Source of the DNA: Thiomicrorhabdus heinhorstiae
Lineage (GTDB): Bacteria; Pseudomonadota; Gammaproteobacteria; Thiomicrospirales; Thiomicrospiraceae
Direction: 5' to 3'
DNA length: 64,000 nucleotides
NCBI RefSeq assembly: GCF_013391765.2
Contig: NZ_JACBGI020000001.1
Coordinates: 124,001-188,000, forward strand
The notes under the pieces were generated by a model. It did not search any database. It worked only from the letters and a program-made list of their open reading frames with translations, and was not told the origin of the DNA. This document shows positions 52,845 through 62,945 of this stretch, in pieces (the first letter of the stretch is position 1; the number at the start of each line of letters is the position of its first letter). Made by a program: the position numbers and the translations under genes.

Positions 52845-54181
52845 TAGGCCTCCTTAGCTATGACATTCATGCCAACTTGATTGATCAGATCCAAAAAAAT
52901 CGGGAATGAAGTGTTGACGTTGGCGCAGTCTTCAATCACGATTGGCGCTTTAGCACGCAGTCCGGCAACTGTCATCGCCATGGAAATACGATGATCGTGG
53001 TGACTTTGAATTTCACCTTTCTGTGCACTCTGCTCGGCACCATTAATAATCATACCGTCCGGCGTCGGCTGAGCATCGATACCAACTGCTTGCAGAGCGT
53101 CCGCCATCACCTGAATGCGATCCGACTCCTTCACTCTTAACTCTTCTGCACCTGTTAACACTGTCGTTCCCTGTGCTGCCGATGCAGCAACAAACAGAAC
53201 CGGAAACTCATCGATTGCTAATGCGACCAACTCTTCGGGAATCTTGATTCCGCTTAGAGGGGCATACTTGATATGCACGTCTGCAACCGGTTCTCCGCCA
53301 ACTTCATGGAAATTTTCCAGTTGAATATCGGCACCCATCAATTTCAAAATATCGATGACACCTGTACGCGTCGGGTTCATTCCGACATGTTCAATAACAA
53401 GGTCAGAGCCTTCACTGATCGCAGCGGCAACCATAAAAAAAGCAGCCGAAGAAATATCCGAAGGCACATCGATATGACAAGCTTTTAGGCTGCCGCCACC
53501 TTCAAGGCACGCCTTGGTTTGCTGAGCATCCAATTTCTCGGAGGACACCGGATAACCAAAGCCGTTTAGCATACGTTCGGTGTGATCACGGGTCGGCGCC
53601 GGTTCCAAAGCACAGGTCTTCCCGTCAGCATACAATCCGGCCAAGAGTACGCAAGATTTAACCTGGGCACTGGCCATAGGAAGGCTGTAATCAATGGCTT
53701 TAAGCTTCTGTCCGGTTCCTCTAATCGTCATAGGCAGAGTGCCGCCCTCATTCGTCGCAATCACAGCTCCCATTTCGGTTAAGGGATCTACTACCCGCTT
53801 CATTGGGCGTTTGGATAGTGATGCATCACCAATCAGAGTGACATCAAAATCCTGACCGGCAACAATTCCGGCCAGCAATCGTGTCGAAGTTCCTGAATTT
53901 CCCATGTCGAGAGGTTTGGCAGGTTGTTTCAAACCATTCAGACCAACTCCGTGAATAGTCACTTCACCGTTGACAGGCCCTTCTATTTCAACTCCCATGT
54001 CCCTAAAGGCTTGTAGAGTAGCCAAGGCATCTTCACCTTCAAGAAAACCGGTTACGGTGGTCACACCTTCCGCAATCGAGCCAAGCATAATGCTTCGATG
54101 GGAAATCGACTTATCTCCCGGAACGCGAATCCGACCTTTTACGGTTCCACCCGGTTGTACGATAAACTGAATATTGGACAT
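52844..54181 (-). CDS. aroA: 3-phosphoshikimate 1-carboxyvinyltransferase (EPSP synthase)
   Basis: Shikimate pathway enzyme joining shikimate-3-phosphate and PEP; 445 aa. Motifs: PGDKSISHRSIMLGS near residue 20, LDMGNSGTSTRLLAGI near 93, GDASLSKRPMKRVVDPL, and C-terminal KESDRI and DHRISMAM. The sequence is of the longer class close to that fused to tyrA in Pseudomonas; here tyrA is separate, 59 bp upstream. Confidence 0.96.
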   Translation of the reverse strand: MSNIQFIVQPGGTVKGRIRVPGDKSISHRSIMLGSIAEGVTTVTGFLEGEDALATLQAFRDMGVEIEGPVNGEVTIHGVGLNGLKQPAKPLDMGNSGTSTRLLAGIVAGQDFDVTLIGDASLSKRPMKRVVDPLTEMGAVIATNEGGTLPMTIRGTGQKLKAIDYSLPMASAQVKSCVLLAGLYADGKTCALEPAPTRDHTERMLNGFGYPVSSEKLDAQQTKACLEGGGSLKACHIDVPSDISSAAFFMVAAAISEGSDLVIEHVGMNPTRTGVIDILKLMGADIQLENFHEVGGEPVADVHIKYAPLSGIKIPEELVALAIDEFPVLFVAASAAQGTTVLTGAEELRVKESDRIQVMADALQAVGIDAQPTPDGMIINGAEQSAQKGEIQSHHDHRISMAMTVAGLRAKAPIVIEDCANVNTSFPIFLDLINQVGMNVIAKEA

Positions 54182-54240
54182 GCTCTTAATCTTCTATTTT
54201 CAAAAATTCGTTAATTTAATACGGCAGAGAGAGCCGAAAT

Positions 54241-55122
54241 TTACTGCGCATCCGTTCTTGCAACGATATGTGTATCGCGAGCAGTTTTAGCGGCTAAAAA
54301 TAGTTCATGCAATGCCGCCGCATCCTGTTTCTCGATCAGTTTAATCATCTCATCAAGATAGTCACGGTATTCCTGCAACCATTTGGCAATTGCTGTGTGA
54401 TTATGTACCGAAATATCACGCCACATAACAGCATCGCTGGAAGCGATACGGGTAAAATCTCTAAAGCCGCCGGCAGTGTATTTAAAAACGTTCCCCAGTT
54501 CCGGGTGCTCATTCAACATCTCTACCAAGGCAAAGGCCAACAGGTGCGGCAGATGTGAGGTTGCGGCAAAAACTTCGTCATGGAATTGCGGAGACATTTT
54601 TTCGACCAGTGCGCCTAGTTTACGCCACAAAGTCTCGACACATTCAAGCGCATCCGAATCGGTCTCTTCGGTTGGCGTCAGAATAACACGATGGTCGATA
54701 AACAGATCGCTGTCAGCCGCCTCTACTCCACTTTGCTCCTTGCCGGCAATCGGATGACCGGCAACAAAACGGCGAGGAATTTCACCGAATGCGTCCTTAA
54801 TCGAGTTTACAACACTCAGTTTAGCCGAACCGGCATCGGTAATAATCGCATCTGGGCGGACATAAGGCTTTATATCCTTAAAAATTTGTGCAAAGGATCC
54901 TAGTGGAACCGCCAGCATGATTAAATCACTGTTTTCGACCGCCGCTTTTAAGTCGCAAACGCCTTCGTCAATCACACCTAGTTGCACGGCTTTTTGAATT
55001 CGTTCAGGATTATGCCCGAAACCGATAACTTTTTGCGCCAACTTTTTTTCTTTCACAGCCTTGGCGAAGGAACCGCCAATCAGACCGACGCCGATAACGG
55101 TAATTTGTTGCAGAGGTTTCAA
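54241..55122 (-). CDS. tyrA: Prephenate dehydrogenase
   Basis: Converts prephenate to 4-hydroxyphenylpyruvate (or arogenate to tyrosine, cyclohexadienyl type). 293 aa, NAD-binding GVGLIGGSFAKAV at 11-23, and HPIAGKEQSG, HLPHLLAFAL, and FRDFTRIASSD, which carry the substrate-binding His. There is no chorismate mutase domain. Cofactor choice cannot be settled from sequence alone. Confidence 0.93.
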   Translation of the reverse strand: MKPLQQITVIGVGLIGGSFAKAVKEKKLAQKVIGFGHNPERIQKAVQLGVIDEGVCDLKAAVENSDLIMLAVPLGSFAQIFKDIKPYVRPDAIITDAGSAKLSVVNSIKDAFGEIPRRFVAGHPIAGKEQSGVEAADSDLFIDHRVILTPTEETDSDALECVETLWRKLGALVEKMSPQFHDEVFAATSHLPHLLAFALVEMLNEHPELGNVFKYTAGGFRDFTRIASSDAVMWRDISVHNHTAIAKWLQEYRDYLDEMIKLIEKQDAAALHELFLAAKTARDTHIVARTDAQ

Positions 55123-55132
55123 AAAATCAATC

Positions 55133-56251
55133 CTATAGTAATTTGTTCAAAGCACCGAGAAAATGTCTGTTTTCAACATTGGTGCCGATTGAAACACGCA
55201 GGTATTCTTGCATTTGGTAACCGGCTAACGGGCGGACGATCACACCTTCCTGAAGCAGTTTTTGATTCAATTCCAGAGCTTTATCGCCGAGATTGACCGT
55301 TACAAAGTTTGCGACACTTGGAATAAAATCAATCGACTTGGAATTAAGGAAATCGGTTATCTGACGCATTCCCTGCGAATTAGTCAACAGACTTTTTTTA
55401 ACAAACTGCGGATCAGTCAAGCTGATCATCGCAGCCGCCTGAGCGTAGCTGTTAACGCTGAACGGTTGTTTTAAACGATTGATGTAATCCAATACCTGTG
55501 GATAGCCAACCATGTAACCGACACGCAAGGATGACAAGCCATACACTTTGGAGAAAGTTCTCGATACCAATAAATTCGGGTAGTCTTCTACATAATCCAA
55601 TCCGTTGGCATAAGTGCCTGGCGGGCACAGATCCTGAGCGTATTCAAAGTAGGCTTCGTCCAAGACGACGATGACTTTCTCCGGAACTTGAGAAATAAAG
55701 TCTTCCCAAGTCTCTTTGTCGAAATAAGTACCGGTCGGGTTGTTCGGGTTCGCCAAATAGATCAATTTGGTTTTTTCATTGATCGCATTCAGAATGGCTT
55801 CCAGATCATGTCCGAACTCTTTGGCCGGTACCTCAACACCGGTTGCACCGACCACCTGTGCTGAAATCGGATAAACCGCAAATCCGTATTGCGAGTAGAT
55901 GATTTCATCACCGCGTCCGGCAAAAACACGCGCTACCAGTTCAAGCAATTCGTTAGAACCGTTGCCGATCGTAACCCAGTCCATCGGTTTCTGGATAAAT
56001 TGTGCCAGCTTTTCACGCAAAGCGAAGCTACTGCCGTCCGGATAGCGGCTAATTTCGTTCGACATGGCGATTAATCCGGTGGAAATTTTTAAACTGCTTC
56101 CCAAGGGATTCTCATTGGAAGCCAATTTGGTGACATAACTGATGCGCATTTCACGCTTGAGTTCATCAATCGGCTTTCCTGGTACATATGGCTGGACCGT
56201 CAAAACCTCAGGATTTACAAGATCTTCAAAAAGCATGGTTGAATCATTCAT
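55133..56251 (-). CDS. hisC: Histidinol-phosphate aminotransferase
   Basis: PLP class I/II aminotransferase, 372 aa. KLASNENPLGSS, the cofactor segment NPNNPTGTYFD, DEAYFEYAQ and SRTFSKVYGLSSLRVGY with the PLP lysine are HisC-type. Being between pheA and tyrA, like hisC2 of Pseudomonas, it likely also transaminates aromatic keto-acids. Gaps of 10 and 24 bp to its neighbours indicate one operon. Confidence 0.94.
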   Translation of the reverse strand: MNDSTMLFEDLVNPEVLTVQPYVPGKPIDELKREMRISYVTKLASNENPLGSSLKISTGLIAMSNEISRYPDGSSFALREKLAQFIQKPMDWVTIGNGSNELLELVARVFAGRGDEIIYSQYGFAVYPISAQVVGATGVEVPAKEFGHDLEAILNAINEKTKLIYLANPNNPTGTYFDKETWEDFISQVPEKVIVVLDEAYFEYAQDLCPPGTYANGLDYVEDYPNLLVSRTFSKVYGLSSLRVGYMVGYPQVLDYINRLKQPFSVNSYAQAAAMISLTDPQFVKKSLLTNSQGMRQITDFLNSKSIDFIPSVANFVTVNLGDKALELNQKLLQEGVIVRPLAGYQMQEYLRVSIGTNVENRHFLGALNKLL

Positions 56252-56275
56252 ATAAGTGATCGAATTAAATTACGC

Positions 56276-57367
56276 TTACAGCGGAGAAATCGGGAATGAA
56301 CCGAGAAGTTTAAAAAATGCCGCTTTGGATTCAACTTCACTCAAAGCATCTTTTAGAGCCGGTTCATCCTTGTGGCCGAGAACATCGATAAAAAACAGAT
56401 AATCCCATTTTTTGTGGGTAGAAGGTTGTGAAATAATCCGTGTCATATTGATACCGCGCGTTGCAAAGCTTTCAAGAATATCCAGTAAAGCTCCGGACTT
56501 ATTGCGGATCGACAAGACCATGGCCGTTTTATCTTCCCCGCTCGGAGCAACTTCATCACGACCGATCACCCAGAATTTGGTGGTATTGCTTTTCTGATCT
56601 TCGATATTTGCATCCAGAATGTGCAACTCATACAACATGGCGGCCTGCTCAGAGGCAATAGCCGCAAGCTGTTCGTCCTGCTGAGCCATTTTGGAAGCCA
56701 GAGCATTCGAGTCGACGGCTTCCAGCTGCACCCATGGAAGATTATTCTTTAGCCACTGTTCGCACTGTCCGAGCGCCTGCTGGTGTGCAACGACCTTTCT
56801 GATACCTTCAACGTGCTGAGATCTTGAAAGCAGGCAGTGGTGAATTGGCAGATCGACTTCACCACTGACTTGCAAAGATGTTTTCAATAACGCATTCTGT
56901 GTCGACTTAACCACCCCTTCCGAAGAGTTTTCGACCGGCACCATACCGTAATTCGCTTCCCCGGATTCGACCGCCTCGAAAACCTGGTCAATGGTTGATA
57001 CGGCAACCGGATGCGCCGAAACCCCAAACTGCTTAATGACACTGGCATGAGAATAACTGCCTTCCGGTCCCAAATAAGCAATACTCATCGGCTGTTCCAA
57101 TGCCAGACAAGCCGACATAATTTCACGGAACAACTTTGCCATCTCTTCATCCGGCAAAAGGCTGTCGTTGCGTTCTTTCACGGAACGCAATACTTGTGCC
57201 TCACGCTCTGGACGGTAAAAGACCGCTTCGACCTTGCCACCTTGAGTCTTGATGTCAGCGACCTTCTGGGCGCAAGCCGCTCTTTGGCCGATCAAGGATT
57301 GAATCTGCGCATCGATTGCGTCGATTTGATTGCGAATTTCGGTTAGTTGAACTTCTTCAACGGTCAT
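56276..57367 (-). CDS. pheA: Bifunctional chorismate mutase / prephenate dehydratase
   Basis: Makes phenylpyruvate from chorismate; 363 aa. Chorismate mutase domain about 1-90 (LTEIRNQIDAIDAQIQSLIGQRAACAQKVADIK), prephenate dehydratase about 95-270 (IAYLGPEGSYSHASVIKQF, VPVENSSEGVV), ACT domain 280-360 (MTRIISQPSTHKKWDYLFFID), the site of phenylalanine feedback. No leader peptide or attenuator was seen; feedback regulation is likely. Confidence 0.96.
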   Translation of the reverse strand: MTVEEVQLTEIRNQIDAIDAQIQSLIGQRAACAQKVADIKTQGGKVEAVFYRPEREAQVLRSVKERNDSLLPDEEMAKLFREIMSACLALEQPMSIAYLGPEGSYSHASVIKQFGVSAHPVAVSTIDQVFEAVESGEANYGMVPVENSSEGVVKSTQNALLKTSLQVSGEVDLPIHHCLLSRSQHVEGIRKVVAHQQALGQCEQWLKNNLPWVQLEAVDSNALASKMAQQDEQLAAIASEQAAMLYELHILDANIEDQKSNTTKFWVIGRDEVAPSGEDKTAMVLSIRNKSGALLDILESFATRGINMTRIISQPSTHKKWDYLFFIDVLGHKDEPALKDALSEVESKAAFFKLLGSFPISPL

Positions 57368-57407
57368 ATTTATTGCCTATTACTGCTTTGACTGGTTTTC
57401 AGAATGA

Positions 57408-58505
57408 TTAAGCGTGTTGATCTGCAAAAGATTGCATGAATTCGATCAGAGCATCCACTCCCTCTTCCGGCATGGCATTATAAATACTTGCGCGCATTCC
57501 GCCAAACGCCTTGTGTCCTTTCAGGCTTAATAGTTTGGCAGCTTTGGATTGGGCCAGGAATTCTGCATCCAATCCTTCTTTAGTCAAAGAAAAAGTCACA
57601 TTCATCCACGAACGCTGATCTACGGCAATATGGTTTTCATAAAACTCAGACGAATCGATATAGCTGTATAGTTTTTCCGCTTTACGCTGGTTAACCTCAG
57701 CGATTGCTTTAACACCGCCAACATCTTTGATCCACTTGAAAACCATACCTGCGAGATACCAGGCAAAGGTAGCCGGAGTGTTGAACATCGACTCAAAACC
57801 GGCATAGGTTTGCCAGTTTAAAAGTGTCGGAGTAATGTCTCGTGCATGGCCGACCAGATCTTCTCGTACGATCACAATCGCCAAACCGGCCGGGCCGATA
57901 TTTTTCTGGGCTCCTGCGTAAATCATGCCATACTTGCTGACATCGATTTCTCGACACATGATATTCGAAGACATATCGACAATCACCGGCTTTCCTTGGG
58001 CAAACAGGAAGTCCATATGCTCCTGCTGCAACTCCAAACCGGTAATGGTTTCATTTGCGCACACATGAATATACTTGGCGTCATCACTGAATTTCCATTC
58101 CGACATCGGCGGAATTTCAGTTGGATTGGCGGTTTCTCCACCGGCAATAACATTGACGTTAGTATAACGGGATGCTTCTTTAATCGCTTTTGTCGACCAG
58201 ACACCGGTATTCAAATAGTCCACCGTATCGTCGCTAGTCGCTAAATTCAGAGGAATCGCAGCAAACTGCAAAGAAGCGCCGCCGTGAATAAACAACACTT
58301 TATAGTTGTCGGGAATCACCATCACTTCACGCAGATCGGCTTCCATTTCGTGAGCCAATTGCATATAGTCCGCACTGCGATGACTCATTTCCATTACCGA
58401 CATGCCGGTATTCTGCCAATCCAACAGATCTTCTTGTGTGCGGCGCATTACCGCTTCCGGCAACGTTGCCGGCCCAGCACTAAAATTAAAGGCTGCTCTT
58501 GCCAT
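57408..58505 (-). CDS. serC: Phosphoserine aminotransferase
   Basis: PLP enzyme of serine and pyridoxal-phosphate synthesis; 365 aa. It begins ARAAFNFSAGPATLPEAV, a family hallmark, with MEMSHRSADY, GAQKNIGPAGLAIVI holding the PLP lysine, and FGGMRASIYNAMPEEGV. The ATG at 58505 is used because AAGGA lies 6 nt before it; the ATG at 58511 abuts that site. Confidence 0.96.
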   Translation of the reverse strand: MARAAFNFSAGPATLPEAVMRRTQEDLLDWQNTGMSVMEMSHRSADYMQLAHEMEADLREVMVIPDNYKVLFIHGGASLQFAAIPLNLATSDDTVDYLNTGVWSTKAIKEASRYTNVNVIAGGETANPTEIPPMSEWKFSDDAKYIHVCANETITGLELQQEHMDFLFAQGKPVIVDMSSNIMCREIDVSKYGMIYAGAQKNIGPAGLAIVIVREDLVGHARDITPTLLNWQTYAGFESMFNTPATFAWYLAGMVFKWIKDVGGVKAIAEVNQRKAEKLYSYIDSSEFYENHIAVDQRSWMNVTFSLTKEGLDAEFLAQSKAAKLLSLKGHKAFGGMRASIYNAMPEEGVDALIEFMQSFADQHA

Positions 58506-58586
58506 GTCCATTCCTTAAAATTAGATAGGATTGAAGAACTTAATACACCGACTCCAATCCAGTTTTCAGTTAACGCAATTTTGGTA

Positions 58587-61166
58587 TTATTCTTCGCTGG
58601 TTACCGAGTCTTGTGAAGGTTCATCAAGCGAGTCCTCTTCATCTTCAATATCGACGACGGCAAGGCCGACGACTTGTTCGCCCTTACCGACATTAATCAA
58701 CTTAACTCCCTGGGTATTGCGTCCGACCACGGAAATTTCCGCAACACGGGTGCGCACCAAAGTCGCTTTATTGGTGATCAAAACAATTTCCTGTGACGCG
58801 TCGACGGCAACAGCAGAGACGACTTTACCGTTGCGGTCGCTGGTTTTGATTGAGATAACCCCTTGTCCGCCACGATTAATGGTCGAATAGTCTTCAACCG
58901 GAGTACATTTTCCGAAACCGTTTTCCGTTGCCGTCAAAATCAAAGTTTCCGGTTGCGCCACCTGCATGCTGATCACTTTTTGACCTTCGCCAAGTTTCAT
59001 ACCACGTACGCCGCGAGCGGTTCGTCCCATTACACGGACATCACTTTCTTTAAAGCGAATCGCCTTACCGATATCGCTGAACAGCATAATTTCCTGCTCA
59101 CCGGTAGTTAAAGCGGTACCGACCAACTCATCGTCATCCAAAAGGTCAACGGCGATAATACCGTTGGCACGAGGGCGAGAGAAGTCGCTCAAAGCAACAC
59201 GTTTAACAATTGAGTTACGGGTCGCCATGAATACGGCTCGTTCATCGTCAAACTGATCGACCGGTAGAACCGAAGTGATGTATTCCCCCTCTTCCAATGG
59301 AAGAATATTAACGATCGGTTTACCGCGACTGCCGCGACTAGCGATCGGTAACTGCCAGGTTTTCTGCCAGTAAAGCTTTCCGCGGTTCGAGAAGCACAGC
59401 AGCATATCGTGCGTACTGGCAACAAACAGCTGCCCGACTTCATCTTCTTCTTTCATCGCCGTGGCGGATTTACCGCGTCCACCACGCTTTTGCGCACGAT
59501 AGTCGCTAAGCGGCTGAGTTTTGATATAGCCGTCACGTGAAAGCGTTACGATGCGATCTTCAACCGCAATCAAATCTTCAGCATCTAAATCCTGATAGGC
59601 ATGATCGATCTCACTGCGACGCACATCGCCAAATTGTTCGACCACTTCCTGCAACTCTTCTTTGACTACCTCGGTCAAACGATCCGGGTTGCGCAGAATT
59701 TCCAGGAATTCGGCAATTTTAACCAATAACCCTTTGTATTCTTCAATAATTTTATCTTGTTCCAGACCGGTCAATCGATGCAGGCGCATTTCCAGAATCG
59801 CCTGTGCTTGAACAGGGGACAATTTGTAGATTGCACCATCGGCACCAAAGCCTTCCGGCAAATCTTCAGGTCGTACGTCGGCCAACTCGACTCGATCGAG
59901 AAGGTCGACTACCGAACCGATCGGCCATTCACGCTCTAGCATGCGCTCTTTGGCTACTGCCGGACTTGGAGACGCCTTGATTAATTCGATCATTTCGTCG
60001 ATATTTGTCAGGGCAAGCGCCAGACCTTCTAGGATATGGGCTTTTTCACGTGCCTTACGCAAGTCGAAAATAGTACGGCGAGTGACCACTTCACGACGGT
60101 GCTTAACAAAGGCTTCGATTACCTCTTTCAAATTAAGCAACTTCGGCTGACCGTCGATCAGTGCAACCATATTGACACCGAAAACCGTCTGCATCGAAGT
60201 CTGCTTGTAAAGATTGTTAATCACCACTTCCGGGACTTCACCACGACGCAATTCGATAACGATACGCATCCCGTCCTTGTCGGATTCGTCGCGCAAAGCG
60301 GTAATGCCTTCGATTTTCTTCTCTTTAACCAATTCGGCAATACGCTCAATCAGTTTGGCTTTGTTTACCTGATATGGAATCTCGTTAACGACAATTTGCG
60401 ATTTACCGCTTTTGTCGGTTTCAACTTCAGTTCTCGCGCGGATCTGCACACGGCCGCGGCCGGTCTCGTAGGCCTGGCGAATACCGCTTGTTCCATTGAT
60501 AATTCCGTAGGTCGGGAAATCCGGACCGGGAATGTGTTCCATCAGGCCGCTGATACCAATCTGCGGATCGGCAATGTAAGCCAGGCAAGCATTCACGGTT
60601 TCCGTCAAATTGTGCGGCGGAATATTGGTTGCCATACCGACGGCGATACCGGAAGAGCCGTTAACCAGCAAATTTGGAATTCGGGTCGGCAGAACATCCG
60701 GTTCACTTTCGGAGCCGTCATAGTTTTCGGAGAAGTTAACGGTCTCTTTTTCCAGATCTGCAAGCAACTGATGGGAAATTTTCGCCATGCGGATTTCGGT
60801 ATAACGCATCGCTGCCGGAGAATCGCCATCGACGGAACCGAAGTTACCCTGACCGTCCACCAACATGTAGCGAAGTGAAAACGGTTGAGCCATACGTACA
60901 ATTGTGTCGTATACCGCCGTATCACCGTGCGGGTGGTATTTACCGATTACATCCCCGACAATACGTGCCGATTTCTTATAAGGCTTGTTAAAATCATTCC
61001 CTAACTCGTTCATTGCGTAGAGTACGCGGCGGTGAACCGGCTTTAAACCGTCACGAACATCCGGTAAAGCTCGGCCGACGATTACGCTCATGGCATAACT
61101 GAGGTAGGATTGCTCCATTTCATCTTCTAATGAAATAGGAATGATTTCACGTGCGAATTCCGTCAT
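58587..61166 (-). CDS. gyrA: DNA gyrase subunit A
   Basis: A subunit of DNA gyrase, 859 aa from the ATG at 61166 ([17 protein letters not shown]). The breakage domain has [36 protein letters not shown] and the catalytic Tyr in [10 protein letters not shown], followed by coiled coil and six beta-pinwheel repeats with GyrA box [10 protein letters not shown]. The quinolone-determining position corresponding to E. coli Ser83 is Thr, as in wild-type Pseudomonas, so this need not mean resistance. The tail is acidic. Confidence 0.97.
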   Translation of the reverse strand: MTEFAREIIPISLEDEMEQSYLSYAMSVIVGRALPDVRDGLKPVHRRVLYAMNELGNDFNKPYKKSARIVGDVIGKYHPHGDTAVYDTIVRMAQPFSLRYMLVDGQGNFGSVDGDSPAAMRYTEIRMAKISHQLLADLEKETVNFSENYDGSESEPDVLPTRIPNLLVNGSSGIAVGMATNIPPHNLTETVNACLAYIADPQIGISGLMEHIPGPDFPTYGIINGTSGIRQAYETGRGRVQIRARTEVETDKSGKSQIVVNEIPYQVNKAKLIERIAELVKEKKIEGITALRDESDKDGMRIVIELRRGEVPEVVINNLYKQTSMQTVFGVNMVALIDGQPKLLNLKEVIEAFVKHRREVVTRRTIFDLRKAREKAHILEGLALALTNIDEMIELIKASPSPAVAKERMLEREWPIGSVVDLLDRVELADVRPEDLPEGFGADGAIYKLSPVQAQAILEMRLHRLTGLEQDKIIEEYKGLLVKIAEFLEILRNPDRLTEVVKEELQEVVEQFGDVRRSEIDHAYQDLDAEDLIAVEDRIVTLSRDGYIKTQPLSDYRAQKRGGRGKSATAMKEEDEVGQLFVASTHDMLLCFSNRGKLYWQKTWQLPIASRGSRGKPIVNILPLEEGEYITSVLPVDQFDDERAVFMATRNSIVKRVALSDFSRPRANGIIAVDLLDDDELVGTALTTGEQEIMLFSDIGKAIRFKESDVRVMGRTARGVRGMKLGEGQKVISMQVAQPETLILTATENGFGKCTPVEDYSTINRGGQGVISIKTSDRNGKVVSAVAVDASQEIVLITNKATLVRTRVAEISVVGRNTQGVKLINVGKGEQVVGLAVVDIEDEEDSLDEPSQDSVTSEE

Positions 61167-61208
61167 GAATAGTCCAATCAATTACAATAATAAATTACTA
61201 AAGCGGCC

Positions 61209-61214
61209 ATTATA
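61209..61214 (-). promoter_or_regulatory. Likely -10 element of gyrA
   Basis: Perfect TATAAT on the minus strand, about 43 nt upstream of the gyrA ATG. The sequence 17 nt before it is not a recognisable -35. Confidence 0.45.
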
Positions 61215-61439
61215 TTCCAAATGGCGCTCGAAATACATAGCAAAACTCAACCCTTCCCCCCTATCGACAATTCAAATAAATCCTCTCAAATCGCTTTATT
61301 TTTGATTTAAAGCTATTTTTCGTAAAACGGTCTAAAAACCGTCTTCTATTTCATACGAATAGACAGCCCTTTCACATTTCACGCAACGGTCGGCGTTATT
61401 CAGAGGGAATTACGCGCCAGCCTGATACGATAAAAAAGG

Positions 61440-61445
61440 TATAAT
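61440..61445 (+). promoter_or_regulatory. Likely -10 element of ubiG
   Basis: Perfect TATAAT, 86 nt upstream of the ubiG ATG. The -35 region is weak. Confidence 0.4.
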
Positions 61446-61531
61446 CATGCGCCTGAACATGTTGAAAAACGTTAATTGAAAGCGTTATCACGACTCTTTT
61501 TTGCAATTACAGTATCGGGTACCAGCCAATT

Positions 61532-62245
61532 ATGAGCCAACAGATCAATGCCGATCCGGCCGAGCTTGAAAATTTTAACCGCCTGTCTAATACATGGTGG
61601 GATACCGAAGGTGAATTTGCCGCCTTGCATAAAATCAACCCGCTGCGTCTGGAATTTATCAGACGTTTCCAGCCGATAGAAGCCCAATCGGTTTTAGATA
61701 TCGGCTGCGGCGGAGGGATTCTTTCCGAATCTTTAGTGCAGGCCGGAGCCCAAGTAACCGGTATCGATCTGGCTCAAGATGTTTTGACTGTTGCTAAACT
61801 GCATGGCCTGGACGTCGGCATCAAGGTCGACTACCAACTCATTTCTGCCGAAGACTATGCAGTAAAGCACAGCGGTGAACACGATATTGTCACCTGTATG
61901 GAAATGCTTGAACATGTACCGGATCCGGCGGCAATCATTGAGGCTGCAGCAGAGTGCGTCAAGCCCGGCGGTTGGGTTTTCTTTTCGACCCTGAATCGCA
62001 ACTTCAAGTCCTATCTACTGGCGATTATTGCCGCAGAACAGCTGCTCAATCTTGTTCCGAAAGGCACCCACACTCACGATAAATTCATCACCCCGGCAGA
62101 GTTGGATGCCATGGCGAGACAGAGTGGTTTACTACTTAAGCAGGCTGCCGGTATTGAATTCAATCCCTTACTGGAGCGCTACGGACTCAGTGATAAATTG
62201 GATATTAACTATCTACTTGCATATCAAAAGCCGCTGGATATTTAA
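61532..62245 (+). CDS. ubiG: Ubiquinone biosynthesis O-methyltransferase UbiG
   Basis: SAM-dependent methyltransferase for both O-methylations in ubiquinone synthesis, 237 aa. Motif I is VLDIGCGGGILSE, with FNRLSNTWWDTEGEFAALHKINPLRLEFI at the N-terminus and CMEMLEHVPDP following. All are UbiG hallmarks. It starts the ubiG-mupP-yciK group, the same order as in Pseudomonas, next to gyrA. Confidence 0.96.
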   Translation: MSQQINADPAELENFNRLSNTWWDTEGEFAALHKINPLRLEFIRRFQPIEAQSVLDIGCGGGILSESLVQAGAQVTGIDLAQDVLTVAKLHGLDVGIKVDYQLISAEDYAVKHSGEHDIVTCMEMLEHVPDPAAIIEAAAECVKPGGWVFFSTLNRNFKSYLLAIIAAEQLLNLVPKGTHTHDKFITPAELDAMARQSGLLLKQAAGIEFNPLLERYGLSDKLDINYLLAYQKPLDI

Positions 62246-62276
62246 ATCGTAATAACTTGAAAAAAAAGAAAAAACC

Positions 62277-62942
62277 ATGCAACTCAAATGTATTCTCTTC
62301 GATCTTGACGGCACATTGCTCGACACCTCGTATGATTTCAGCTACGCCTTGAACCAAACCTGCAGCGATTTTAAGCAACCACGATTAAATTATCAGGATG
62401 TCAGAAAAACCGTATCCCAAGGTGGACTGGCGATGACAAAACTGGCGTTTCCGGAATTGGACGAAGAAGAACTGGAAACTCGCCGCCAGCATTTTCTGAA
62501 AATCTATTTTGAAAATATCGATCGACATACCCGACTTTTCCCGGGGCTTGAAGCAGGAATGCGGGCTTTGGCTAAGGCAGAGATTCCCTGGGGAATTATT
62601 ACCAATAAACCAACTTGGTTAACTGAACGCCTATTGGAGAGTATCGAATTTCCAAGCGCTCCTAAGACTATTGTCTGTGGCGACACTCTCGCTGTAAGAA
62701 AACCCGACCCGCAACCAATGTGGCTGGCGGCAGAAACTTGCGGCTTTTCGCCTGAAGAGTGTCTGTATATCGGCGACCACCCTCGCGATATTGAAGCTGG
62801 TATCAATGCCAAAATGCATACTGCTGCAGCCTGGTACGGCTATCTTCCGGAAAGCGCCGGCGAATCCGACTGGCCGGCAGACCTGCATTTTGGTACACCT
62901 TATGAGCTAAGTCGTTTCCTGATCAAACTTGCGGAGCAATAG
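62277..62942 (+). CDS. HAD phosphatase, MupP/Gph type
   Basis: A 221-aa HAD phosphatase. Motif I FDLDGTLLDTS (Asp nucleophile at about 9), GIPWGIITNKPTWL-like segment here EIPWGIITNKP, RKPDPQP (Lys) and YIGDHPRDIEAG (motif IV). Sequence resembles both Gph (2-phosphoglycolate phosphatase) and MupP (MurNAc-6-P phosphatase). Position between ubiG and a yciK-like gene is that of mupP in Pseudomonas, which favours MupP; but an autotroph also needs phosphoglycolate removal, so Gph stays open. Confidence 0.87.
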   Translation: MQLKCILFDLDGTLLDTSYDFSYALNQTCSDFKQPRLNYQDVRKTVSQGGLAMTKLAFPELDEEELETRRQHFLKIYFENIDRHTRLFPGLEAGMRALAKAEIPWGIITNKPTWLTERLLESIEFPSAPKTIVCGDTLAVRKPDPQPMWLAAETCGFSPEECLYIGDHPRDIEAGINAKMHTAAAWYGYLPESAGESDWPADLHFGTPYELSRFLIKLAEQ

Positions 62943-62945
62943 TGC

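Larger units (their letters stand above)
61167..61531. other. Divergent intergenic region gyrA/ubiG
   Basis: 365 bp with no gene visible. It holds a good -10 for gyrA on the minus strand (TATAAT at 61209-61214, with GC-rich GGCCGC after) and one for ubiG on the plus strand (TATAAT at 61440-61445). Neither has a convincing -35. A short run CCCTTCCCCCC lies near 61250-61262. No repeat or RNA gene was found. Confidence 0.6.

Noticed and set aside
60036..60878. 280-aa open frame antisense to gyrA
   Set aside because: It is a shadow of a strongly conserved coding region; no ribosome-binding site and composition is that of a reverse-strand frame.
58587..61166. GyrA Thr at the Ser83-equivalent position as a resistance mutation
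   Set aside because: Thr is the natural residue in several gammaproteobacteria such as Pseudomonas aeruginosa.
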